NCBI GenBank assembly: GCA_911728435.2
Contig: OU452199.1
Coordinates: 2,366,860 to 2,430,859 of the forward strand
Reading direction: 5' to 3'
DNA: 64,000 bases
Source: Apoderus coryli
Lineage: Eukaryota; Arthropoda; Insecta; Coleoptera; Attelabidae
This document shows, in pieces, positions 48,901-60,900 of the stretch. Under the pieces are notes generated by a model. The model saw nothing but the letters and a program-made list of their open reading frames with translations. It ran no database searches and was not told the DNA's origin. The stretch's first letter is position 1; each line of letters starts with the position of its first letter. Both the position numbers and the translations under genes were made by a program.

Positions 48901-51900
48901 CCTGTATGAAATTTATTAATTATGATCGCCATAAAGAATAATTTACTCAGCATCTATTTGCAGTTTTAAAAAAATACACTTTTTTGAAGAGTTGCCTTTA
49001 GTGGGGCCCATAGCTTCGTCAAAATTTTGTTTTTAGTCCATAGAGGCACCATAATCCGGTGGGTTGGACTCATGTCACTTGCAGTTAGATTTTCCTCTTT
49101 GCATACTAACAAATTCAACGATAGATAAATCGCACTAATCAATCTTTCAAATTCCGTAGGTATGCGCATAGAAATTTCTCCATTAAAATGAGATTTCTAT
49201 ATCTACATATGTGCATTTTATGGATATACAATCATATAAGTACCTAATGACTTTCACTAAAATAACTGAACAGATGAATAAAATTAACACACCGTCGGCG
49301 GTTCAAGAATAACAAGAACGTCCTTCATATAAATCAATGGAATGTGATCGAGTATGAGAAATGTACGTAGAAAATAAATTTGTTAGAGGACAACCGACTC
49401 AACTTACTTTTTCTTAAAAACTACGGTGTTTATTTTAACCGTTATTGATTGGTTAAAGACCTTATTTTATTTAAGAATTATTTATACAGGGTGCCGTTTT
49501 AACGCAGTGATTTCTTGTTAACTACTATAAACGGTAGCTATCTTATTCACTCTAATCTTCGAGTTGAAGTTCGTGCAGATCTCCTCCGAAGCCAGATAAT
49601 TGTAAAATATGTCATGTGTTTTAACATACAGTTAAATATTCAGGTTAGGCGGTAGGATATTTTTGGTGAGGCTCCTTTAAAGGGAAACATTTTTAAAATA
49701 GTTCCCAAATCGTCACATTTTTTATTAAAGTAGAATAGAAAACAGATTTGTGTGTTATTCTTATGGAATCTACTCAGTTAACCAACATACTAACTTACAA
49801 TACTCGGCTGTTTTTAAAATTATCGCTATCCTACACCTCGTACTTATGATTCACGCAATAGCGGAATTAATCCGAAATCTATTTACACCCGACACACGTG
49901 CAGATGTTGAATTAAGCATATATCATATATGTAATATATTGTATATGGAGACTATTAGTTTCATTAATTTTTTTTTTAATTTCATCGGGTTTTTGGTCAT
50001 TTTATACATTAATAAGTAGTTTTAAAAAAATGTCTGTCTGTATCCACGAAAACGCAAAAACCACTTAACAGATTTTAACCAAATTTGGTACAAAAATACA
50101 ATTTTTTTGTTTTGTTCTTGAACCTTCTTATTTATATTTAAGAATTTTTTTTTAATTTCTTGGGGTTTTAGGTTCTCAATAAACAAACATTCTAATTACG
50201 CATGTTTATTATGCTGTCAAAATAAGCTATCCGTTTCACATACGACGTTTTGATGCCATTATCCTTCATCAGGCTTTCCAACTAGAAAATCAAATTTTTT
50301 TTTTTATCGAAAATTACTATTTTATACAATATAAATGTATATGGATAATTTTTTTTTCAAAAAAAAGAAAGGAAAAAATAGTAATAATAAAAAAAAAGCA
50401 AAGGAAAAAATAGTCATAATAACATAATTATCCATATACATTTATATTGTATAAAATAGTAATTTTTTTTAATAGAAATTAAAAAAAATTTTTAAAAAAT
50501 ACTATTGGACATGGCAAGGAGCTGATTAAATTTTGGGAAACATTGAGCGTACGCAAGGAGTTTAAAAGAGGGTTCAAAAATTAAAAAAAATCATAGTTCT
50601 TAAACTTATCCGAAATACTGCATAATTTTTTACGCATTTAATTGAATAAAACCTAAAATATTGAACATAAAATATTAGACCACATTGGCGTTCGAAAATA
50701 GTGTAAAATGGGGTAAAAAAGATTTAAAAAAAACGTATTTCTTAAACATAGCAGAAATATTAACTAGTTATTTATAGCTTTGATAGAATATAACCTATAA
50801 AATGTGTCATAAATAACTTCCTTTCATAGGCGTTCGTAAATAGTGGAAAAGGGGTCAAAACATAAAAAATATATATGGAATAATTTTCCATATGTGTGAT
50901 ACAACATATTCCATAAAATAATTGGTTCACATGGGCGTACGAAATTAGTCTAAAAAAAGGGCTCAAAACGAAAAAAAAAAATGTTTCCCAAATATACCAG
51001 AAAAATTAGCTAATTATATATAGCTTTGATATAAGATAACCTACAAAATACAGCATATTTTTTTTTATATAGGCGTTCGTAAATAGTAGAAAAGGGAGTA
51101 AAATAAAAAAAATATTTAAAATGTTAAAATTTTTATATTTAACTAGTTGAATTGGTGTTAAAAATACACGACAAAAATTAATGTACCTTAGGCGTCCGTG
51201 AAGATTTTATTGAAGGGCCAGAAAAAATTTGTATCCGTGATAACTCAAAAACCACATAACGGATTTTAACCACATTTCGTCCGAAAATACTACAGGATAT
51301 TTATAGGTGGTGATTAATATTGAACGTAGGCAAAAGGTTTAAAAGAGAGTTCAAAAATTAAAAAAATCATAGTTCTTAAACTTATCCGAAATGTTGATTA
51401 ATTTTTTGTGCGTTTAATTAAATATAACCTAAAATATTTAACCTAAACAATTGGACCACATTGACATACGAATAAAGTGTAAACTGGGGTAAAAAGGTTA
51501 AAAAAAAACGTATGTCCTTAACATAGCAGTAATATTGACTAGTTATTTATAGCTTTGATAGAATATATATAAAATGTTTTATACTTTTTTTCATAGGCGT
51601 TCGTAAATAGTGTAAAAGGGGTCAAAATAAAAAAATATATCCTACTTCCTAAACTTATTCGAAATACGGAATAATTTTTCATAGTTGCGATAGAATATAA
51701 CCTAAAAAATGTTACATAAATGAACTGGTTCACACAGGCGTTCGAAAATTGTGCAAAAAAGGGTCAAAAACGAAAAAAAAAATTTGCCCAAATATAACAG
51801 AATCATTGGCTAATTATGTATAGCTTTGATATAAGATAACCTACAACATGCAGCATAACAATTTTGTTTACATAGGCGTTCATAAATAGTAGAAAAGGGG

Positions 51901-54900
51901 GCAAAATAAATATTATAATAAATCTAATAAAAAAATTAACTATTTTGCGTACAATTTTAGATAAATGGTCATAAAATTATTCAAATAAAAGAAAACAAAC
52001 AAAAACTTTCAAAGTCAACTCCACAAAAAACTTTTTAAACGTTTTTCGTATTTTTTCCTTTTGATATATTTGAATCTGGTCTTGGATGCATTAAAATTCT
52101 TATTTTATTTATTTACTCAACACACGTTTTTGTTTGTTTTCGTGTAATGTTATTCATGTTTGATATTTTTTCTGTACCTACACAGATGTTTTTGTAAGAA
52201 TGGTAAGTTTTTTTACCGTTTTTGTTTTTTACCTTATGAGCTTATGTTTCGATTTGTTGCCCGTTTTATTTATTTTTTCTCTTATGCGTTCGTTTTTATC
52301 TTTATTGTAGGACTGATGATGGCTTGTTGAGCCGAAACTGGTTTTCTTTACATAACCTAATTAAAAGTTTTTTGTGGAGTTGACTAGTTTTGTTTTATTT
52401 GAAACTGACACTCCACTTTGATGATGGATAATTTATTTTGTTTCATAAAATTATTACTTTTACACTTAAATAAGGAGAGCTATTCGTGCCTCGATTTGGT
52501 TGTTGAAAAAATTCCAACTTATCTATATTTCATTCCATTCAATTCATCCAAAATCTGCAGCAATCAAGAAAAGATGAGTAATTCGCGAATGCCACACTTT
52601 ATTTGAACATTTTCACCATAAACATATTCCAGCATATTTTTCAACTAATTTAATTTACTCAACTGCCGTGGCCTGATATTTTGCTTGAAACGACCCCCGT
52701 ATCCCGCTTTTTGGATTCACTATTTTTTTGTTTCTAATAGTCCTCTTCCTGAGAAATAATTTGAGCCTAGCGAGAATGCCTGAAACCTTCGGGGTTACGA
52801 GCTATAACCCTTGATATATTAACATACATGGCCTGATATTTTGTTTGAAACGACCCCCGTAATTTGAGCCTAGTGGGAATGCCTGACACCTTCTTCTTCT
52901 TCTACAATTAGACACAGAGCTACAACAGACATTACACATCCCAAACAAAGGAGAATACAACAGATTAGTGCGCGCCCATGCCATGTAAAAAAAATATTAT
53001 ATGATCATTCCTCGTATCTTATAATCAACGGTGAATTTACTCAACGTAGCTTAATTAATGTATAGCAAGCAAGGCAACAAAAATACATAATAATTAGATA
53101 TCTATTTTGTTTAAAAAAAATTAAATATTTATTATCAACAATTTACATAAATTGAATTTAGAATGTAATTACTTAATATCTGTATACCGGCTTTTTACTA
53201 TATTTTTTGTTTCAATTACAGTTATACAAGTACTGATATATTATGAATGTTAAGTATCTCTGCCTTGATTACTGTTAGAGATAGTGGCAAAAAATAATAG
53301 TATATGTGTTCCGGTCTGGTGTTTTAGCCAGTTTATACGAGGGCAAACTCCATGTAAAAGACCTTCAATTTGCCCAACTTTGTGTGTGATTAGTTTCTAC
53401 ATGCAAAAGTGTATAAAATGGTTCGGACAAAACCTCTCATCTGAGATCTTCCAGCACAAAATATGTGTTTTAATTTCGATTAAAGGTCCATCTTGCACAA
53501 CATTTTTATGGTCTACACTTTTGACACCTTGCCCCCTATAAAAAAATCAAATTTTATGACCTTTTTGTCATTTATCTAAATTTAATAAATTTTTGTTTTG
53601 TTTTCGACATCAGCTATTTTTTTAAGTATCGGGTTTTGTTAATTTTTCTTCTCTTTCAAGGCACTATTTATACGTACATATTTTATATTTCAGATCTTCT
53701 AGGCCAAGTTCTTGTACGCAAAATAATTGATTTTTTTTAGTTTTATTATAAAATTTATTTTGCCCCCTTTTCTACTGTTTACGAACCCGTAATTTGGTAG
53801 TTGATATTTTTCCAAACGATTTGTGGGCACATATGTAAAATCTGGGTCAGGTAATGACGTAAGCCGACGACCAATTAAAAAATGTGAAGGGGTTAAAATA
53901 TCAAAATCACCTGGACTACTTGAAAAAGTAGTTATTGGTCGTGAATTTAAAACAGCTTCAATTTGTGTAAGTAATGTCATAAAACCCTTAAATGTTAAGT
54001 GATTATTGCCTATTATTTGCATGACTTTGTGTGTGATTAGTTTCTACATGCAAAAGTGTATAAAATGGTTCGGACAAAACTATTCATCAATCTTCTCCTG
54101 CTCTGAGATCGCCATCAAGATGGTCAGGACCTCGATCTATATGAGTTTCCGGGATATTGGTATGGTATGGTGAATTCAATCGTGGTCACAGTTCACTCCA
54201 AGATGAATTTCGTGAAGGTCGTCCAAAATCAGTTGTTGTTCCGAAATCCATTGATGCTGTGCGCGAACTGATATTACAAGATCGTCATGTGACCTATCAG
54301 GAGATTGAGACAACCTTAGGCATTAGTAGGACTAGCATACATTCAATATTGCATAAACATTTGACTGTCAAAAAAATTTGTTCGCGATGGATCCCACACA
54401 ATTTGTCAATCGCTCAAAAAAAGGCTCGTGGTCCATTGGTCGAAGAAAATGCTCAAAAAATACGATCGCGGTGCTTCGAAACACGTCTATGACATCGTGA
54501 CAGGTGATGAATCGTGGATTTACGCGTATGAGCCCGAAAGTAAAGAGCAGTCGAGTGTATGGGTGTTTCAAGATGAGCCAAATCCAACAAAAGTTGTTCG
54601 CGCACGAAGCAATTCCAAGCAAATGGTCGCCTGTTTTTTCGGAACAACTGAACATGTCGCAACTGTACCACTAGAACAACGCAGAACAGTCAATTCTGAG
54701 TGGTACACAACCATTTGTTTGCCAGTTGTCTTCCAAGAAATCAGGAAAGCCAACCGCCGCAGATGGATCACTTTTCACCACGACAATGTTGCTCAAACAA
54801 CTGCATTTTTGAGCACCCAAAACATCGATTTGATGAGTCATCCGCCGTATAGTCCTGACTTGGCACCGAATGACTTCTTTTTATTCCCGTACGTAAAAAA

Positions 54901-57900
54901 CAAACTGAGAGGTCAACGTTTTTCGACACCTGAAGAAGCGGTTGCTATAGATCTTCATGGGGAATATTTTGAAAAACAATAAAGTGATTTTCGATGATTA
55001 ATATTTGTTTTTGTTCTCTAATCCCGAAATATAAAAGGCAACCCTGACGAAATAAAAGTCGAATCTCCACAAAAAGAAGTTAATTCTTAAGTGGAGTTGT
55101 ATATTTTCGAATACTCACAAAAATATTTTTGTGGTCTACACTTCTTGCACCTTGTCCCCTATAAAAAAAAATTAACACTCTCTGCCCTTCAAAAATGTAA
55201 ATTTCTCTAAATTTATAAACATAACGATTTCGATAGCGGGGACAGATTGGCTTTAATTAATAATTATATAAAATTTTGATAGGAAATAACCTACAAAATG
55301 CAGCATGAAAAAACTTAATTTGATAAAAATAGTCCATTTTTAAGTGGAATTGTAACTTTAGTGACAAATAAAAGTCTCCACAAAAATAAATTTAATAGAA
55401 TATCATATCAGTATTGCTGCCTTCTGACCCTTTTCGTAGTCAGTTTATGTGTTCATATTATATGGTATTGTAATTTGATTGAGAATCAAAATATTATTAT
55501 TATTAAATCCATAACTCTTGTCCAAACATGTTTCGGAACTCAATCTAGTTCTATCATCAGTCCTTTATCCTTTAAATTTCCATCGAGTTTAGGTACTCTT
55601 GTATTTTTTTTTTATTATATTGTATTAATAAAAAATAAAAATTAAATTAAGAAAAATTAACATTATTTTTCCGTTTCCTTTTTGTAGACCATGATTGACG
55701 ATGAGTTTTTTAAAAGATTAATTAATTTGGAAATATGAATCATATTTCGATTCCTGTCAACGTATGTTGAAAAATAATATTTCTAAATTAATTAATCTTT
55801 TAAAAAACTATCATCATCATCAAAATAACAAAAATAATGTTAATTTTTCTTAATTTAATTTTTATTGTAGAAAAAAAAAATAAAAAACTGATCTGCAAAA
55901 AGAAAACGGAAAAATACTGTTAATTTTTATTGTAGAAATAAAAATATAAAAAAAACTGATCTACAAAAAGAAAACGGAAAAATACTGTTAATTTTTCTTA
56001 ATTTAATTTTTATTGTAGAAAAAAAATAATGTTAATGTTTCTTAAGTTAATTTTTATTGTAGAAAAAAAAATATAAAAAAACTGATCTACAAAAAGAAAA
56101 CGGAAAAATAATGTTAATTTTTCTTAATTTAATTTTTATTGTAGAAAAAAAAAACAAAAATCTGATCTACAAAAAGAAAACGGAAAAATAATGTTAATTT
56201 TTATTGTCGAAAAAAAAATATAAAAAAACTGAGCTACAAAAAGAAAAGAAAAAAATAACAAAAATAAATTTAATTTTTCTTAATTTAATTTTTATTGAAA
56301 AAAAAAAATAAAAACTCATCTTCAAAAAGAAAATGGAAAAATAATGTTAATTTTTCTTAGGTTTATTTTTATTGCAGAAAAAAAAATATAAAAGAACTGA
56401 TCTACAAAATGAAAACGGAAAAATAATGTTAATTTTTCTTAAGATAATTTTAATTGTAGAAAGAAAAATTAAAAAAACTAATCTACAAAAAGAAAACGGA
56501 AAAATAATGTTAATTTTTCTTAATTTAATTTTTAATGTAGAAATGAAAATTAAACAAACTGATCTACAAAAAGAAAACGAAAAAGTAACAAAAATAATGT
56601 TATTTCTTCTTAATTTAATTTTTATTGTAGAAACAAAAATATAAAAAAATCGATCTACAAAAAGAAAACCGATAAGTAACAAAAATAATGTTGATTTTTC
56701 TTAATTTAATTTTTATTGTAGAAAAAAAAAATACAAAACTGATCTACAAAAAGAAAACGGAAAAATAATGTTAATTTTTATTGTCGAACAAAAAAATATA
56801 AAAAAACTGAGCTACAAAAAGAAAACGAAAAAATAATGTTAATTTTTCTTAATTTAATTTTTATTGTAGAAAAAAAAAACAAAAATCTGATCTACAAAAA
56901 GAAAACGGAAAAATAATGTTAATTTTTCTTAATTTAATTTTTAATGTAGAAATGAAAATTAAACAAACTGATCTACAAAAAGAAAACGAAAAAGTAACAA
57001 AAATAATGTTATTTCTTCTTAATTTAATTTTTATTGTAGAAAAAAAAATATAAAAAAATCGATCTACAAAAAGAAAACCGATAAGTAACAAAAATAATGT
57101 TGATTTTTCTTAATTTAATTTTTATTGTAGAAAAAAAAAATACAAAACTGATCTACAAAAAGAAAACGGAAAAATAATGTTAATTTTTATTGTCGAAAAA
57201 AAAAAATATAAAAAAACTGAGCTACAAAAAGAAAACGAAAAAATAATGTTAATTTTTCTTAATTTAATTTTTATTGTAGAAAAAAAAAACAAAAAACTGA
57301 TCTACAAAAAGAAAACGGAAAAATAATGTTAATTTTTCTTAATTTAATTTTTAATGTAGAAATGAAAATTAAACAAACTGATCTACAAAAAGAAAACGAA
57401 AAAGTAACAAAAATAATGTTATTTCTTCTTAATTTAATTTTTATTGTAGAAAAAAAAATATAAAAAAATCGATCTACAAAAAGAAAACCGATAAGTAACA
57501 AAAATAATGTTGATTTTTCTTAATTTAATTTTTATTGTAGAAAAAAAAAATACAAAACTGATCTACAAAAAGAAAACGGAAAAATAATGTTAATTTTTAT
57601 TGTCGAAAAAAAAAATATAAAAAAACTGAGCTACAAAAAGAAAACGAAAAAATAATGTTAATTTTTCTTAATTTAATTTTTATTGTAGAAAAAAAAAACA
57701 AAAAACTGATCTACAAAAAGAAAACGGAAAAATAATGTTAATTTTTCTTAATTTAATTTTTAATGTAGAAATGAAAATTAAACAAACTGATCTACAAAAA
57801 GAAAACGAAAAAGTAACAAAAATAATGTTATTTCTTCTTAATTTAATTTTTATTGTAGAAAAAAAAATATAAAAAAATCGCTCTACAAAAAGAAAACCGA

Positions 57901-60900
57901 TAAGTAACAAAAATAATGTTGATTTTTCTTAATTTAATTTTTATTGTAGAAAAAAAAAATAAAAAACTGATTTACAAAAAGAAAACGGAAAAATAATGTT
58001 AATTTTTATTGTCGAAAAAAAAAATATAAAAAAACTGAGCTACAAAAAGAAAACGAAAAAATAATGTTAATTTTTCTTAATTTAATTTTTAATGTAGAAA
58101 GAAAAATTAAAAAAACTGATCTACAAAAAGAAAACGAAAAAATAACAAAAATAATGTTAATTTTTCTTAATTTAATTTTTATTGTAGAAAAAAAAATAAA
58201 AAAACTGATATTTTTTGTTTAACACAGGCGTTCACAAATAGTGTCAAAAGGGGTCAAATTGAAAAAAATAGATATATTCCCCAAAAATACCAGAAAAATT
58301 GGCTACTTATATAGTTGATAAGATAACCTACAAAATGCAGCAAAAACCTTTTTTACATAGGCGTTCCTAAATAGTACTCGTAGAAAAAAGTTCAAAAAAA
58401 ATAGTCTGTATAAACTATATAATATTATTTAGCCTTTTAAGTAGTTGAATTGATGTTAAAAATACACGAAAAAAAAAATATGTACAATATAGTTGATGTC
58501 TACAATTAAGAAAAATATATTTTCTTTGGAAATATAGCTAGTCTTGCCAACAAGAGTCTAACGAGAAAGGTAAATGACAGAAAGGTCACAAAAATATTAC
58601 TTTTACCATTGTCTTTATAAGGATAGTCTGTCAGCGCTATGTACCGGCAGGTGTTGGACTCTGTTGGTCAAACTTTGAAGTACTATTATGAATGAAAATC
58701 AAAATTCTCCTGTTTTTCATATTTTGGTAGTGTGGAGCGGCTCCAAACACTGAAAAGTTCCCCTCTGTTATGTTATTTCACTCCAACTAGGGTTGCCAGA
58801 CCAGAGAATTTTGATTGGATTCTTACTATTACCAACATTGATTGAAGTATTAATTTGTATGAATTGCAGGATAGAGACGAACAGCGTCGGTTAGAGATGA
58901 TACATCGAAAGGAAGAAGATGATCTATTCCGGAAGTTTGCGAAACAACGTGAGGAAGAGGACAAACGAATACGAGATGAATTTAGGGTAAGTTACTTTGA
59001 CTTATAATCGTATACTAAACATAATTAGTGCTCAAACTATACAGAATCACTCGTTGGAACTGTATGTATTGTTTACTGTGATCCAAGTCACCAAACTGGA
59101 GATTATTTTTCAGCTCAGCTCAGCAAAATTATAGTTTGACATTCCTGTTCAAAGTTTTTCAATCAGAATGAGCTATGACAACTAAAATGCGTTTTTGCAT
59201 CGGTAAAAGGGGAGGTTAAATGTCTGACTCTACTGAAGTTAATTCTGGAAAAGGAACGTGCTCATATTCGGCATTAAAGAAAACGTTCCGAATCCACTGT
59301 AACTGTACGGGTACAGGTCTTATTTCCCAATTATTCCTCAAACCAACATCGCATCCCTACAGTGGTTTAGGCGAACGCTTGCGTTTTGTTAAATGTTGCA
59401 GAGCAGTCATTTACTTTGTTATCGAACTGAAGCCTATGTCTGGCATCCTGAATTATCTCATTTTTTGCAAAGTGTGGAGTTGAAAGTTTTTTTTGCAGAA
59501 TGCAATGTTTCTGGTTCTTGCTAACTAGGCTAATACTCATCAGGTCAATTGAACGAATTTCTGCCAGTCTCTTGTGTTTCCGTTATAGAAGGAATGGAGC
59601 CAATTGTCATTCCTGATCAAAGTGTTTCAATGCAAACCGATTATTTCACCGATTTTTAGATGTAAGAAGAGAAAAAGTCAGCAAATAACTGAACGTATAC
59701 AGTAACAACTGATATCCTCATTATTTATTCATCAAGTATCTAGCATTTCTAGAGGCATTGAAATTCTTAGACATGTGCGAGGTAATTTGTGACTTGTGCT
59801 TTCACAAACAAAAAGGAGAAAAAAAAAGAGAACAAAACTTGTTAACTATGCGTGTTTATTGTATTAATAAATACGTACGAGGGTATTTTGCAAAATTTCA
59901 TGGGCGAAGGTGGTTCTTTGCCATTTTGATATTTTCTATTTCGTAGGAACATGCACAAAATTTAATTTTTATCTGTCTCATCGGTTTGTAAGTGCATCGG
60001 CGACAAAAATTCATGCCGAACAGGAGGAATCTGCTTTTTTCTCTATAAGTGTTCATAGAAGGACTGTAGAGTTAAAAGAAATAGGTAGGTACTTCAATAA
60101 TCAAAGATGTTTAATAATAAAATAAAATCCGAACAAGGAAGTTACATTCAAAAAACTTGTAACGCCGCGTCGGCGAACCTCCTTTTTTGTGTCAGGATTG
60201 TGTAACCATCTATTACATAGTCTTCATTCAGTCTACATCTCTACCTTCATGGTGGACTATATATCTTTCTTCAAATGGGGAACCAACGATTCCCAGAAAA
60301 CCCATCCGTCTGGTATACGGACGGCTCAAAAGGAATAGAAGGGAACACAGGCACAGGGAGTATACGGGCGTAATTGCAGGCTGTCTGAATCTCGCGGGAA
60401 AAGTCCCACTATATTCCAAGCAGAGATCAACGATATTAATCGCTGTGCTCAAGAATGCCTGCATCCGGGAACAGATCAATATTATGTCAGACAGTCAAGC
60501 TGCGTTAAAAGCTCTAAGGTCTTACACCTTCACGTCAAAGCTAGCATGGGAATGCAAACAGACCCTAAAGCAACTGGCAGCTCAGGGGATAAAGATTACT
60601 CTGCCATGGGTGCCAGGACATGAAGGCATAGAGGGGAACGAAGCGGCGGACCAACTTGCAAAAGAGGGCGCAAAAGCTGCGTTCTGCGGCCCGGAACCCA
60701 TCTTTGGCCTTCCAAAAAGCCATATGAAGGAAGAAATTCGGAGATGGGAAAAGGAACAACTTAAGTCCTACTGGAGAAACACTCCAGGCCTAAGACAATC
60801 AAAAAGGTTTATTAAACCTTCAGAGGCCAACGCAGGGAAGCTTATCCAACTGGAGAGAAGCGACCTAAGGTGAATTACAGGCCTTTTTACGGGACACCAC

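Noticed and set aside
49750..50019. 89-codon hydrophobic frame as a small membrane protein
   Set aside because: AT-driven composition, no family resemblance, and no splice or promoter context.
56347..57910. Frames of 76-111 codons repeated every 410 bp, both strands
   Set aside because: They are produced by the tandem repeat itself and are lysine- or phenylalanine-rich; no evidence of a gene.
58773..58964. Minus-strand serine/arginine-rich frame
   Set aside because: Antisense of the charged hillarin exon 4.
59220..59483. 87-codon frame in hillarin intron 4
   Set aside because: No recognisable motif and no codon or splice evidence.
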